Assembly (NCBI GenBank): GCA_020698575.1
Contig: CM036244.1
Location: 31,656,034 to 31,720,033, forward strand
DNA from: Bostrychus sinensis
Taxonomy: Eukaryota; Chordata; Actinopteri; Gobiiformes; Eleotridae
Reading direction: 5' to 3'
DNA: 64,000 nt
Part shown: piece by piece, positions 1 through 11,402 of the stretch
Position numbering within the stretch: position 1 is the stretch's first letter
Layout: each line of letters begins with the position of its first letter
Made by a program: the position numbers and the translations under genes
Notes under the pieces: model-generated
The model's database searches: none
Told to the model about the DNA's origin: nothing
What the model saw: the letters and a program-made list of their open reading frames with translations, nothing else

Positions 1-1558
1 GGTCCCATTTGGATCAGGGACACTATCATGGGTTTAGTCTAAGGATGATTAAGTCTTCATGCACTGGAGTAATGGTGTCAGCAAGTCCAACTGGAAAGAG
101 ACCAATTCCAGCATTGGCTCCAACTGCTCACACCACAAAACAATAGAAAAAAAACAGAAAAACAGAGACAGAAAAATGAGACGCAAAGTGCAAATCTGTT
201 AACAAACGAAATAAAACACAAATGCACGGTGGAGAGTTGTTTAAAAACTCTCATCTGCGTCAGACTATCCCTTTGTGTTGTGACATTTACAATGGCTAAC
301 CATTGTGTTAACAAGTTTTTAAGCAATAAAAAGCAGAATGCAATAAAGGTTTATAAATTCAAACAGCTAGCACAAACACTGTATACAGATTGTGTTTCTT
401 TCAACAAAAAATTCTATTCTAAAGTTATGTTGATGAATGTCCTGTACAAGACTGTCATAAATCCTGATTTAAAACCTTTTGCAATTGTGAACTTAGTGTT
501 ACATTTCATTGTTTGAATTCATGATTCCTGAGAAAATTAGAGTTTTTTAGCATTTAAGGCTCCAAAGTCAGGTTTAATCTTACTTTTATTCTAGTTCTTA
601 TTCCTTTTCTCATTTTCTGAGGCCAAGCGTAAAATAACAAGGTGTTTCCACAGGAGCATCATTAAAATCACAGCTCTGAACCATTTACTGCATTTTAATT
701 TGTTATTTAGCGTCAAAGGTGAGAGCTGTACAACACCGACTCTACAACTGGAAACAGCTTGCTAATAATCTCCAAAAAGTTCATTTTGCACATCTTCTTT
801 TGATTTATGCCTGTTTTTCATTACAAAACATTATTTATATGTTTCCCTCACACTTTTGTTATATATATTGCAGTTTTCAAATACTGTACATTTGCCTTAT
901 AGTTCAAGGTGTAGAGGCCGCCTATTTCATACTGCACCTTTAAGGTTTAATGGAGTCACATTATTCTGATCACATCCCTGATTTGATGGATATTTTTGTA
1001 GCTTTGGTTTTGAGGATCAGGAATCAGCTTCATATGATCCCTAATGCCAAAACTGGAGAGCTGAGATTGAGATAATGGTTACTACAATCATGAACAACAG
1101 ATTTTTTACATTATAGTCTGTTCTGAGACATATTGACATGCATATCTCTGAAACAAACGATAGTTCATTATGTATGTAAATGATAGCAGCAGCATGTTCA
1201 CATTAGGAAAGCACAGTATTAATGAAGAAATTAATAGGAGGATACACTGTATGGGCCAGAACACACTGTAAGCTAAACCTGGGTGATCAATACTGGCTAA
1301 GGATATAATGTTCAGTGTAAATCACATGGCTATGAAAGTGAGAAGCTAATGACCTCTTAGATTACACCAGGACTGAGTCGATGACTGACGGCCATGTTAC
1401 ACTCTTTAATAATTCAGGAGTAAATTATGAGGCTGATGAGGAATGGAAGGACTGGCATGGTAGATTCACATTGTTTTTGTATTTTTTATGGAAGCCTGTT
1501 TTTACAATAATCACTTAGAGAGAAAAAAAATAGTTACCTTAAAGTTAATAAGTTCAGT
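1..1558. other. AT-rich non-coding DNA, nothing recognised
   Basis: No coding region, RNA gene or repeat family is recognised here. Short open frames near 229-516 and 719-943 have no family resemblance and no splice or codon support, so I treat them as chance frames. The stretch is AT-rich with poly-A and poly-T tracts. Confidence 0.5.
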
Positions 1559-1559
1559 T

Positions 1560-1672
1560 TGCCCTGCGACTAATTGACCACTTTCCAGGGTGTACCCCGC
1601 CTAAGGCCCATAGTTGCCAGAATAGGTTCTAGTCATGCCAACCCCTAAATGGAAAGAAGCAGAAGGAGATAA
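1560..1672 (+). repeat. Fish interspersed repeat B, copy 1
   Basis: This matches a short repeat seen five times in the window, with shared core AGGGTGTACCCCGCC followed by GGGATAGGCTCTAG-like sequence and an A-rich, GAAT-like tail. Here the core begins near 1587 and the second block (AATAGGTTCTAGTC) near 1621. The other copies are at 15092-15215, 33105-33176, 47250-47315 and, inverted, 60630-60758. Such sequence is common in teleost genomes. I cannot say which autonomous element mobilised it. Confidence 0.7.
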
Positions 1673-2450
1673 ATGATTTGTTTGATGTATCTTATTGTAT
1701 CACTATTTCAATTTTATTTAGATTTAAACAGACTAAAAAAATTTTCATATCACAGGCCACCTTCAGACACACCATTAAAATCTGCGCTGAATGAGCAAAT
1801 GTAATGTGGCAAGCCTCAACGCAAAAAAGTAACTGAGTTCTGAATATGTCCTGAAAGTAAGCAGTGCTCAATTTGTCCTCTCTGGTCACTGTACAATAGT
1901 GAATTAATGCAGCTCTAAATGTGTATTTTCCAAGACAGAAAATTCTAAAGATTAATTAAATGAAACCAAGTGATTGCATAGGAAATCAAAAGTTTCCACA
2001 TTACTGGACAGGCCCACTTCAGAACAGGTATTAAAATCCAGCAGAAGTGACTACATGTAATTCAGCTGGCCTCACTGCCAGTTGTAAATGGAAGAAAATG
2101 CATTCTGACGCTTTAGGTCACATATGACTCTTTAAAATGCGGCAAGAATAAATGGTCAGAAAAGGGGTGGAGTTTTGCATATAAAGCAATAAAATGAGAA
2201 TTAATCCAATGTTAACTTAGAGTTGAATATGCAAATTCCAGGTGTGATTAGAATGTGCGGCGCTGGCTCTATGGGTCACACATGGTTAAAAGACAAGATT
2301 GCAATGCAAGGTCTGAAGGTGGCCAAAGTCACTGAGGTAAAACTGGTGAATAAAAGATGCCTGAATTCCTGTTTGCTGCATATACAGGAATGTAATCTGA
2401 GCGAGTGGTTGGTTTGGGAGGTGAGCAGCGGAGTGGCAGGTCACTGATAA
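1673..2450. other. Non-coding DNA, nothing recognised
   Basis: No gene or repeat identified. GC content rises slightly after 2220, leading into the next block. Confidence 0.4.
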
Positions 2451-2830
2451 GAGAATTTATGCAAGGACAAGATTAGAACCTCATCGTACGGCCGCTCCTC
2501 TCAGCACGGACCGGCCCGATAGCACTCCAGAGCTAATCCCGCATGGAGGCAGATAGAAAAACAAGAAAATCTGGCTACATTTACACACAGACAGTGTTGG
2601 AGGTGAGGTGGGGTGAGGCGGTCGGGCCATTTTTTCCGGGCGGTACCTGAATGTAAAACGGATAAGTGCCACAGCCTTATCACTGAAGCTTGTGCTGGTG
2701 TTCTTTATGGAATGCCTTTAGGTGAATGTTCAGGACTACTTTGCTAACATGTTTACTATTCCACATGGATGAGCTCATGCACAACAAATGTACTGCTGCT
2801 GTACATGTGGTTATGTGTCAAATGTGCACC
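2451..2830. other. Candidate conserved non-coding block
   Basis: This is a GC-richer block in AT-rich surroundings, with several CpGs (TCGTACGGCCGC near 2484, CGGTCGGGCC near 2619). It lacks any transposon ends or a supported reading frame. The overlapping short minus-strand frames at 2481-2683 look like by-products of composition. Regulatory function is inference; an alignment to other fishes would decide. Confidence 0.25.
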
Positions 2831-3047
2831 AGAGTGTGGCTGCTACTGAGACCTACTGCAGCTACCCAGAGACTGAGCACCGCTGCACAAACATCAGCTG
2901 TTGTAGAGAAAAGCAATTTTATCTTGACATTAGATTAGTCATTTATTGCATGACTTTTTATGGTTTCTTTATAATCACCAAATGAGCAGAAAGAAACATT
3001 ATTATTACATATTTGAAGTAAAGCAATAATAAGGTATCATGCTGTTT

Positions 3048-3479
3048 AAAGGGGCTATATTATGCAAAATTGACTTTTCTGAGCTTTATGCTATGTTATA
3101 ATGTTCTCTCTTTAAAAAAAAACATACCTGGAATTGTGCTTTGCTTCATACATGCATGTTTAGGTAATCTTATATTCTCTGGCATGGCCGTTCTGAGGCC
3201 TCCGAATGCTCGGTTCTGCAAACCTCCACCCACTCCAGGAAACACTGACCAATCAACAAGCCCTCTACATCCAGTCTGCTCTCATTCATTTATCCAAAAA
3301 CTGGGCTACAGCTCTGTTTCTAGTGATTTGCTGTTTTTTTTTTTTTATTTAGTAGTAAAAATGCTCTCTTTTTCTTTATGGTATCAGTAGTATATATATA
3401 TATATGTTGTAAAATGTGCAATCCTGTTCTCGAGGAGTTTGGTTGAAAAATATGAATAAAAGCCTAATATAGCCCCTTT
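3048..3479 (+). mobile_element. Miniature inverted-repeat element, family A, copy 1 (both ends present)
   Basis: Terminal inverted repeats are visible: AAAGGGGCTATATTATGC at the left and the reverse complement AAAGGGGCTATATTAGGC at the right (about 3463-3479). The element is about 430 bp, non-coding, and contains a GC-richer middle (near 3181-3250) and a short (TA)n run near 3391-3405. Related sequence recurs at 10887-11402, 20885-21315, 31138-31194 and 43195-43506. No clear target-site duplication is visible, so the superfamily (hAT-like is one option) is unresolved. Confidence 0.75.
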
Positions 3480-3480
3480 T

Positions 3481-3750
3481 AGGTATCTACACTGAAAGAA
3501 ATAAAATAATATTTTAAAGCCTAAAATGTAGAGCTTTTACAACATTTGAAAAAATGTTATGTGCACATGCCACATTCAGTTGAAAAAGAAAAATACTAAG
3601 TTGAATGAGAAAAAAACTTTGAAATGTGTCTTAACTTAATCCTGTATAGATTATCAGCAAAAAAACAAAACAAAAAAAAAAAAAAAACATTGCCTTCTTG
3701 TGACAAGAGGAATAAATTGAGTTGCAACTTGTAAATCAGGTGTGTGTTAT
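3481..3750. other. AT-rich spacer with a degenerate repeat start
   Basis: The sequence near 3489 (CTACACTGAAAGAAAT) resembles the start of short fish repeats that open with CACTGTAAAAAAT, also seen near 30961 and 32820. No matching end is seen. An A-rich run lies at 3660-3689. Confidence 0.3.
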
Positions 3751-4391
3751 TAGCTGCGTTTCCATTGACCATCAAATATAAATTTGCCTAATGGAAACAC
3801 GACAATTTCGAAAAAACTCGCATTTATCAAAAAAAGGTTTTTGTGCTTGTGCCTGTTTTTCAGGCGTATCGAAATTGACATATTTCGCAAAACTGCAATG
3901 GAAACACTTTGTCGAATTAAACGAGTCACGTGACCAACAACCGGATACTGGCTGCCTTGGGCATTGCGCAGCGGGCGCCACAAGAGGTCCCACAGCATCG
4001 CACAGCTCATCAAAAGTTGAGCGTGTCATTCAGAAATGTTGAATCCACAGCTCTTCTGTAAAATCGCCTACTACAATATCCCCAAAACGCTTCATACGTA
4101 GCCGCTCCCATGTATAAGGGGCCTGTCGCTCCATGGCCTGAATAAGACGCCGACGTCTCCTTTGACGGATGATGAGCGCTAGTGCCGTGGCTGAAATATA
4201 AATATATCTGCTGTAAATCAAAGTAATGTTTACATCCGTCGCCATGGTTTTTGAATGACTTATCACGAGAGTAGGTTTGTTTTTATTCGCTTATGATTCA
4301 ATGGAAACAGTGTAATTGCGAAATTGTGTTTTTTCGACATTTCTAGAATATCAATAAAATTGTGTGCATATGTGTAATGGAAACGCAGCTA
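3751..4391 (-). mobile_element. PIF/Harbinger-type non-autonomous derivative
   Basis: About 640 bp bounded by inverted repeats TAGCTGCGTTTCCATT at the left and the reverse complement of AATGGAAACGCAGCTA at the right. Copies of the AATGGAAAC motif also occur inside each end (for example near 3791, 3897 and 4300). TA lies at both edges and may be the target duplication. Inside, on the minus strand, is the 5' part of a HARBI1-like transposase reading frame (separate entry). The rest of the transposase, including the DDE catalytic core, is missing, so this copy can only have moved with help from another element. Confidence 0.75.
3945..4245 (-). pseudogene. Truncated N-terminus of a HARBI1-like (PIF/Harbinger) transposase, with one in-frame stop
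   Basis: Reading the minus strand from an ATG at 4245, the frame gives an arginine-rich stretch (IIRQRRRRRLIQ), then WERLRMKRFGDIVVGDF and EELWIQHF, a stop codon, and in the same frame MTRSTFDELCDAVGPLV. The order (basic segment, W-R-rich block, F..L...VGPLV helix) matches the N-terminal part of fish PIF/Harbinger transposases. The stop is TGA at about 4022-4024, exactly where the family usually has arginine; CGA to TGA is the expected CpG decay. After VAPAAQC the similarity ends and the frame runs into terminal-repeat sequence. No DDE residues remain. Family assignment is by motif recollection, not a search. Confidence 0.7.
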
Positions 4392-5684
4392 GTGAAAGGT
4401 TGAGTACATTGATATACAGCAGGGGGCAGCACTATGGTACTTCAGCTCACATCATGCCAAGAGCAGTAGTAGAAGAAGAAGAAAAACTTTGCCTGGCTTT
4501 ACCTGTTTAGTTAACTAAAGATTTAGTATATTAGCAAAAAAAATAATAAAAAAAAACTTTATATGATTCTTTAGAATAATATCTGGTTAAAAACTTGTTC
4601 TAGTAAGCAGCAATAGCCGCGTGTTTTATATATTGTGTGAATGTTTCTAGTCTGTAAAAAGGTGAGCTTGCAATTTCAATTAAACCAGTATTCAAAAGGT
4701 AGAGCTTTTAAAATCTTTTTATTATTTTTATTTTTTATTGTGAAGTGTGTCCCGTGTGTGATAGTTGGAAGAGAAGTGCCTTTACAGTGAACCGGGATGA
4801 AGAAGCCTGCTCGACACTTCTCTAGAGACCTGTGTACAGTCACATCACAGTCAGTGGTCATGGGACGCTTCTCATGAGCAGCAGACCACTGAAACTTGTA
4901 AGGGTCAAAAAATTACACCATATATCTATTTGGGTGATATTACTGAACCTAATAATTATAGTTTAATAATATAAGAAGACAAAATTAACCTTCTGACCCT
5001 ATTGCATTTTTATTTAACTATTTTTTGGCAGTGTGAAGAGTTTACTGCCTGCATGTATTCATTTTTATGGATTTATTTCTCTGAAGCTTTAAATAAAATG
5101 TCTAGGCACACACAAGTATTACATCAGTATGGTATTCTGTAGCATACTGATACTTTATGGTACTCTGAGCCCATGTATAGCATTGGAAGAAAATAATATT
5201 CTGACATATCAAGCTAGAAAAAACCCAAGATAATAGACATAGACATAATAAAACATTAACAATATTAGGAGCTGTTACACATTCAATTCAATTTCATATA
5301 TTCACATAACTCATTTTGTGATAAATAAATGCATAATAAGCCACTATTAAAAAGCTAAGTAAAGTAAATTTAAGAATTTTGCAACATTTAGGGACATTAT
5401 TAATAATTTAGGGATTTGTGTAGATGCCTCAGGGAACAGTGATTCAGTTTTGAACCCCAAATAAATAAAATATGCCCATGATCCTTTGGTGTTTCGAGTG
5501 GCAGAGCAACACATTTTTATACTACACTTCTCTCACTTACAACAGACACTAAGCTTTCTAAAATACATAATTTGATATTTGGACATCTTACAGAGTTTGA
5601 CATTTAACTGAAGCAACTGTAATATACTCCTCTAGAAAATGTAATTGCATATTAAACATATTAACAGCTATTTTATTATTCCAG
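4392..5684. other. AT-rich sequence, possibly upstream part of the exon-like unit that follows
   Basis: It contains a GCAGGGGGCAGCAC motif near 4420 and a GAAGAAGAAG run near 4470, a combination I associate with first exons of multicopy fish genes. I cannot trace a continuous exon structure to the frame at 5685. The rest is AT-rich and unrecognised. Confidence 0.25.
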
Positions 5685-5951
5685 GAGGACAGCAGCAGCA
5701 GCAGCAGTTCCATGCAGAGTGCCATGACAATTTTGATATCCAGACAAGCTTCATCAAGCACAGCTACAATCATCATTGAAGAAACTGCTGTCCTAAAAGT
5801 TCCAGATGTTTCTCAGGCCTGTGCTTTACTCATGGGACCGATCTGTGCCATAAACCTCAGCTACTACAAACAACTGAAGAACACGTTTGAGGTATTTGAA
5901 AAAGTCTTTCTGGAGCATGATGTCTATGGTGCACCTAACCAAGTGCACTAA
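5685..5951 (+). CDS. Terminal-exon-like frame of a multicopy fish protein family (89 codons)
   Basis: A plausible splice acceptor (TTTTATTATTCCAG, ending 5684) is followed by an open frame of 89 codons ending in TAA at 5949-5951, with AATAAA at 6011. The exon starts with a CAG-type run encoding EDSSSSSS. It ends with DVSQACALLMGPICAINLSY, then KQLKNTFEVFEKVFLEHD. That C-terminal pattern (a hydrophobic LL-G-I-A-NLSY helix, then K-L-TFEVF-K-FLE) is one I recognise from the ends of many uncharacterised fish proteins, some annotated as SAM-domain-like. Function is unknown. No upstream exon was found, so this may be a stranded exon or a dead copy rather than part of a live gene. An internal ATG at 5712 exists, but the acceptor reading is preferred. 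Confidence 0.5.
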   Translation, partial: EDSSSSSSSMQSAMTILISRQASSSTATIIIEETAVLKVPDVSQACALLMGPICAINLSYYKQLKNTFEVFEKVFLEHDVYGAPNQVH

Positions 5952-7450
5952 ATTCAGTAACACGCTTGTAAAATGCCTAGGTTTGACTTTATTCTGGGTT
6001 TTTGCTTTTGAATAAACCAGTTAAAATAAACTGTATTTAAGAAAATTGTATTTTTCCTATTATTCTATTTGCATATATTTCCAAATAGAAATGGAATGAA
6101 ATAAGATTTAAAAGTTCATAAACATAAAAAAAAAAGTTTTAGATTATGGGACATTTGAGTAGAATAAAATGAATAAAATTCCAGACAAACTGAAATTAAT
6201 TAGTGTGACTACTTAATATTATCAACTTATTTTGTTAATTTTAGCTTGGTTCAACTCAAAAACTGTTAACATGACCATTCACTTTATGTTTGCTGTGAAG
6301 GTTGTTGAGTTAGTCTAACAATAAATGGTCCCAGATATGTAGTTAATATTGGCTTCATTAGTACAACTTAAAAAGATCGACGCAAATACCATAATTTTAT
6401 TAAGTAAAGCCAGTGAAATATTTCTTATGTGTATTCATCTAGCTCATTTCTCTACAGGGACAGTAAAGTACACCTTGACCTGATTTCTAACACATTGCTA
6501 CTTAAAGTATTGCAGATATTTAGGGGATAATCAGTAGTTTCTACCTTTTCCTTGGTCCAAACTTTTCCTTGGTCAAGCTTCATCATGACCAAATCCTTTC
6601 CCTCCCACAATAAACCTGTTATGAATGGTCACTGTCCTATCTCCACAAGACAGCTCTGAGAAGCATTAGCTTGCAAATGCTTATGTGATTTAGTTTGAAG
6701 GTCTAAAATCCAAAACCAAACTATTGTTTTAATGAAGAGAGTTATGACTTGAAATGTGAAATTATTTCTGCGCTTTACCCTTTGTTTGTGATTCAGTAAA
6801 AAACACCAGCCCATCCCAAAATTAATGAAGTGAATCTTGGCCTTTTAAAAGTGAATTCTCCTACAGCAGGTCTAACTTAGAGCCAAAGTGTTTGTCTTTT
6901 GACCCACATCAGTGTTTGACAAGTATCTGACTTTGAGCGTCCTTTGTCCTTAGACTGGGTCATTTCTGTAGTGCATCAGCCAGATTCTGCTTCCATGCCC
7001 CAAACTGTTCTCTGAGTCCATTTTAGAGTAATGCACACACATTCCCAGCTGAAGAGTAATGTCCCATACTGCCTACAGTACACTGAACTGAAAATATCTT
7101 TGTTGTTGTGATGTCTGATAATAGACTCTCTAACCACTATCAGTCATCTAAGTGCAGCTAAGTGAGATACTGTGTTCTTGTGGGGAGCAGGACATTTATT
7201 GAAATTAGTGGTCACAATTATTGATTTCCAATGGAGGTGCTTTAGGACCAGCATAAACATGACCCAGGTTCTCAACATGAAAATCAAATGCATTCAGCTT
7301 GTTTGTATTCCATTCCTGTGTACTACTTTCTACACAGACAAAGCTCTTAAAACCTAGTCAATACAAAGGACTGTGTTGAATGATTCATTTCAGGATGATT
7401 TAACACACTCTGTACTTACCATTCTTATATTTGCTAACATGTTATAATGT
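5952..7450. other. AT-rich non-coding DNA
   Basis: Apart from the polyadenylation-like AATAAA at 6011, nothing is recognised. Around 6240-6330 there is GTTCAACTCAAAAACTG and a later GTTGTTGAGTTAG, a loose inverted pair typical of short fish repeats. Confidence 0.4.
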
Positions 7451-8221
7451 AGGGTGACCAAATGTTCAGCTTCTTGTGGGAGTGAACAGCATTTTCCATT
7501 GAAATTGACAGTTGTTTAAATGTATATACTCTATGTGTAGGCAGAACAAATGATTCGTGAATGTAACTGAACAGACATATAACTAATCATAGAACAGGAT
7601 GCAGAATCAACATTGACAAGATAAACTGGCTCTGGGCTGGTGAAATTTGAAAAACATAAAGCCAATCGGGAAAATCTAGAGACGCTGCTTGGGTCTCTCG
7701 AGGCCCTAAGCAAAATTTCACAGGGGAACCCCAACCCGCATTTGTTATATAATAAAAAAATCTGACATTTAAAAATGTGAAATGTACACTTTTTCCATTT
7801 TAAATGTGAATTCCTGCTCTGAGGTAAATTAATTACTATGTTGTGCTTGCCACTTCTGCTTTCTTTTCTCCTCTTTCTCTTTTTTTTTGTCTCTTTTCTC
7901 ACTGCCAGACAGATAACTTTTCTTCATTTGTCATAGACAGCTTATTTTAGATAAACACACATGCGGTAGCTCCGAGGTTTGTGAGGGCCCTTTATCATTG
8001 CTTGCTGTTTACTGTGTTTGTTTACATAAGAAGCACAGCATTTGCTGCAGAGTGAAAGGTGGGGTGGAGCCACTTTTCAACAGTCTCCCACTGTCATTCG
8101 AAACTCTGTCCTCAGGGGGCCCCTTTCTGTTTTGGGGCCTCAAGCATTTGGCTGCCTTGACTGTTTGCTAGCAGCACACCTGGCCACAAGCTATCAATCC
8201 AATCCAAATCCAAATCAGTGA
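7451..8221. repeat. Degenerate repeat cluster
   Basis: TAGGGTGACCAAATG at 7452 matches the end of the hAT-like element at 22271-22534, but no partner end is found. From about 7680 to 7740 and again from 8112 to 8190 there are GGCCCTAAGC and GGGGCCTCAAGC blocks around GGGGAACCCC / GGGGGCCCC; similar sequence appears near 14790-14830. I read this as old, overlapping non-autonomous repeats and cannot name the family. Confidence 0.35.
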
Positions 8222-8248
8222 ATATATATATATATATATATATATATA
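8222..8248. repeat. (TA)n microsatellite
   Basis: An uninterrupted alternating TA run directly abuts the left end of the Tc1-like element. This is a natural target, because Tc1/mariner elements insert at TA. Confidence 0.9.
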
Positions 8249-8789
8249 CACTATATTTCCAAAAGTATTAGCTCCCCTCCCTTTACACATGTACTGTATG
8301 AACTTAAGTGATATCCCATTCTTAGTCCATAGGGTTTAATATAATAGCCCACACTTTGCATCTATCTACATCAGACCTCTGTGTGTCTGAGGTTCTCATC
8401 CAATGTCAGACACTGATGTTGGATGAGAAGGCCTGGCTCGCAGTCTTCGCTCTAATCTAAACATTCCAGAAGTGTTCCATCAGGTTGAGGTTAGGACTCT
8501 GTGCAGACCAGTCAAGTTTTTCTACACCAAACTCCCACAGCCACGTCTTTATGGACCGTGCTTTGTGCAGTGGTGCAGTCATGTTGGAACAGGAAGTGGC
8601 CATCCCCAGACTGTTCCCACAAAGTTGGGAGCATGGAACTGTCCAAAATCTCTTGGTGCTGAAGCAGAGTTCCTTCACTGGAAGTAAGGAGCCAAGCCCA
8701 GCTCCTGAAAACAAACAAAACAAACCCCACACCATAATCACAATTCAGTTATTTGGGTAGGTGAGCGAATACTTTGAGAAATATAGCTG
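8249..8789 (-). mobile_element. Internally deleted Tc1-like transposon
   Basis: The left end CACTATATTTCCAAAAGTAT and the right end (reverse complement of GCGAATACTTTGAGAAATAT) are the diverged inverted repeats of a Tc1-like family common in fishes. TA flanks both sides. Full-length relatives are about 1.3-1.6 kb; this copy is 541 bp because most of the transposase is deleted, and the remnant lies on the minus strand. Insertion was into, or next to, the (TA)n tract. Confidence 0.85.
8457..8741 (-). pseudogene. Tc1-like transposase C-terminal remnant
   Basis: The minus strand reads VWGLFCLFSGAGLGSLLPVK, and further on WTVPCSQLCG, FQHD in an alternative frame (SCSNMTAPLHKARSIKTWL) and LDWSAQSPNLNLMEHFWNV. 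These correspond to the middle and the SPDLNPIEHLW-like third catalytic region of Tc1 DDE transposases. The N-terminal DNA-binding helix-turn-helix region is absent, and at least one frameshift separates the segments. It is not functional. Confidence 0.8.
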
Positions 8790-10886
8790 TATATAAACAT
8801 CTGGGACACTAAAGATCCCATAGTCCATTATAGTGCTAAGATAGGAGGAAATAGGTTTTGAATGGAAGAGGTACCAGACCCACTTTGCTTACTCCCCACA
8901 TTCTACTTGCACCTTGCTTAAAAAGTGAATAAGTCTGGCAATGCTCACCCTATAATAACAGACATTCTATAGCCATCTATGTATTGTAAGTAGACATTTT
9001 CATTCAATGGACTGGTCTTATAATAAGGAAAAATGAAAAGTTAACATGCCATGACCTCTTTACCTGTCACTGGGCACCACTTTGACATTCTTAGTCCAAT
9101 AAAGTACATCTGACCCAATTAATCCCAATCACCCTTATTACTCAGCCTTCCTCAGCAACATGGTTATCCAAATGCACTTACCTGTACAAGTCTCTACTGC
9201 ATTTTACCACTAAACGACTTCACCCCAGGAGCTCACATTGGCCCATTTTCTGTGTCTCCACCTGGCATAGTCCCGCTCTTAAAACGCTGGGAGAAGGGCT
9301 TGGCTCGGCGAAACGCAGCCGTAGTTCCACCCCGTGTCATCCACCATTGGCAGCAGAAAACCTCCTAGGTGCTTTATTGCCTGTAAGTCCTCCAAATGAA
9401 AACACACGCAACTGAAATATTGAACAGGCCTGAACTTAAAAGCTCATTAACAAATGGTGTAGTTCAGCATTTAATCACAGGCTCCATCTGGTGGGACAAA
9501 TCCCCCATGTGCTGTTGTGGAAGAGAGGGGGGGGAAGTGAGAGTGAGAGGAGAGATGCCAGTCATGATAATGTTTTAAAGCGCCTTCACAGCCGACATGT
9601 TTGGTTTGGTTAAAAATAAAAGTATGTTTGAGTAGTCTTTAGTACTCTGGTTAGTGGATCTTTCATGCATTTGATTGTGTGTGGTTTGTTTGTACTGAAA
9701 ACAAGAACCAACTTAGAGCCAACGCTGCATAAAGAATGATCCTTGTTGCATTTAAACAACCCTGTATATTTTTTAACAGCATATTCTTTTAAAAGTTCAT
9801 TGTGTATAATTTGGTGAAAATGTAAATATAGTGACCTCAGCCCCAGCCACGATTAAGGTTCATGGTTCAGAGGGGGTTATATAATTTACATTGCTGGTTA
9901 TTATTTGAAAGAAAGTTCAATCAGACATTATTGTCACACACAACTTAATAAAATAATGGAGAGAGTGTAAAGAACTGACCTTTTTATTGACATTGTTGTA
10001 TTTGGTATATGTCCAATATAGCACATGTACAAAATAAAGATGTAGCATTGGATGAATCTTGCCCTGACCCCACACGTATAGAGCTTGTTTTTTTCACAAA
10101 TTCATATTACAACATAGCACTTAGATATATATGACAAATAAGACGCATTTGCACTCAAAAATACTGCACACAGATTGTTTAAAATTAGCTTTTGACTTTG
10201 ATTTTTTTATTTTTTTATTTTGTAGTTATGGCATATTTATCTTATAACATACCCTAAATTACACTTTCATATATCATCAATTATTATATAATACAATGCC
10301 TTATAATATTTTCATTTTTAAAGTATTAAATATGTCATAAATATATAGTCTATAATCCATTAAACTATGCAAATTATTGAGTGTACATTATAACACTAGA
10401 CCTTGTAACAATAATACAATACATATGTATATAATATACATTATAATAGAAATTCTAATATAATGCAGTGTTGTCACACACCTTATTCAGTTATTCCACA
10501 TTTTTCTTCCACATATTACTCTGCACACAGTCACCTTTAATCCTTTATCATTCACAGAGCATTCCTTATAAAATATTGACAGTACAAAATTAGTGTTTAT
10601 ATGAATATTTCATATAGTATAATTTTTTTTTGACTATGACTTTACATGGACTGCCAAGACAGTTTGCATAATTAACACAGCCATAACCAACACTTTTTGT
10701 TTGTTTGTTTGTTTGTTTGTTTGAGGAGGCTGAAGCTGGCTCATTTCAGTTGGGGCAGGAGCAGAGCAACCTCAAGGATCTAGTCCACCAAGCTCATGGA
10801 TGTTTCATATCCCCTCACAGCACAATTTTACATTGCCAGCTGTCAGTCTGCTAGAAGGCCAACTGAATCAAGTTAAACAGTTGTTA
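8790..10886. other. Mostly unique non-coding DNA with one GC-richer block
   Basis: Between about 9230 and 9570 the sequence is GC-richer with several CpGs (GGCTCGGCGAAACGC near 9302) and no repeat ends; it may be a conserved block. From 10100 to 10470 it is very AT-rich. A (TTTG)n run lies at about 10698-10724. No gene is recognised. Confidence 0.4.
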
Positions 10887-11402
10887 TGGGAATATGTTAT
10901 GCAAAAGCAACTTTTTTGAGCTTTCTTCCTATGTTTTTAATGCTGTTCCCTCATCCAAAACATACCTAGAGCTGTGTTTTGCTTCATTCACACCTGTTTA
11001 AGTAATTCTGTAGTCTCTGGCTCTGAGGTTCGGAGGCTTTAGAATGCTCAGTTCCACGTACCGCCGCCTCTCCCACAAAGCCCCGCCCACGCCAGGAACT
11101 CTTCCCAAAAAACTGTGTAAAGCTCTGTTTCCTTACAGACCTTTTTAATTTTTTTGTTGAAATGGCATCATTATAGAAAAAGTTGAAGGAAATAAAAAGC
11201 TCTTTTTTTATAGTTATGTTAAAAAACCAAAGACAGATGTGCACTCTGCTGCCCTCTGCTGGTCTCTTCACCAAGTAATTATTGGAAACACTTTCTTTAG
11301 TCATATAATGTTTTTAAAGGTTGTAAAACATGCAATGCTGCTAGAGGTGACCAAGATTAATTTTAAAAGATAAATGAAAGCATAATAATTATTCCCCTTT
11401 AA
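10887..11402 (+). mobile_element. Miniature element, family A, copy 2
   Basis: It follows the same order as copy 1: ATATGTTATGCAAAAGCAAC at the start, CATACCTAGAGCTGTGTTTT then GCTTCATTCACACCTGTTTA, a GC-rich middle with TCAGTTCCACG, and GTTGTAAAACATGCAATGCT near the end, finishing in CCCCTTTAAA. The ends are more decayed than in copy 1. It is non-coding; the minus-strand frame at 10984-11304 is a shadow of the element. Confidence 0.7.
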
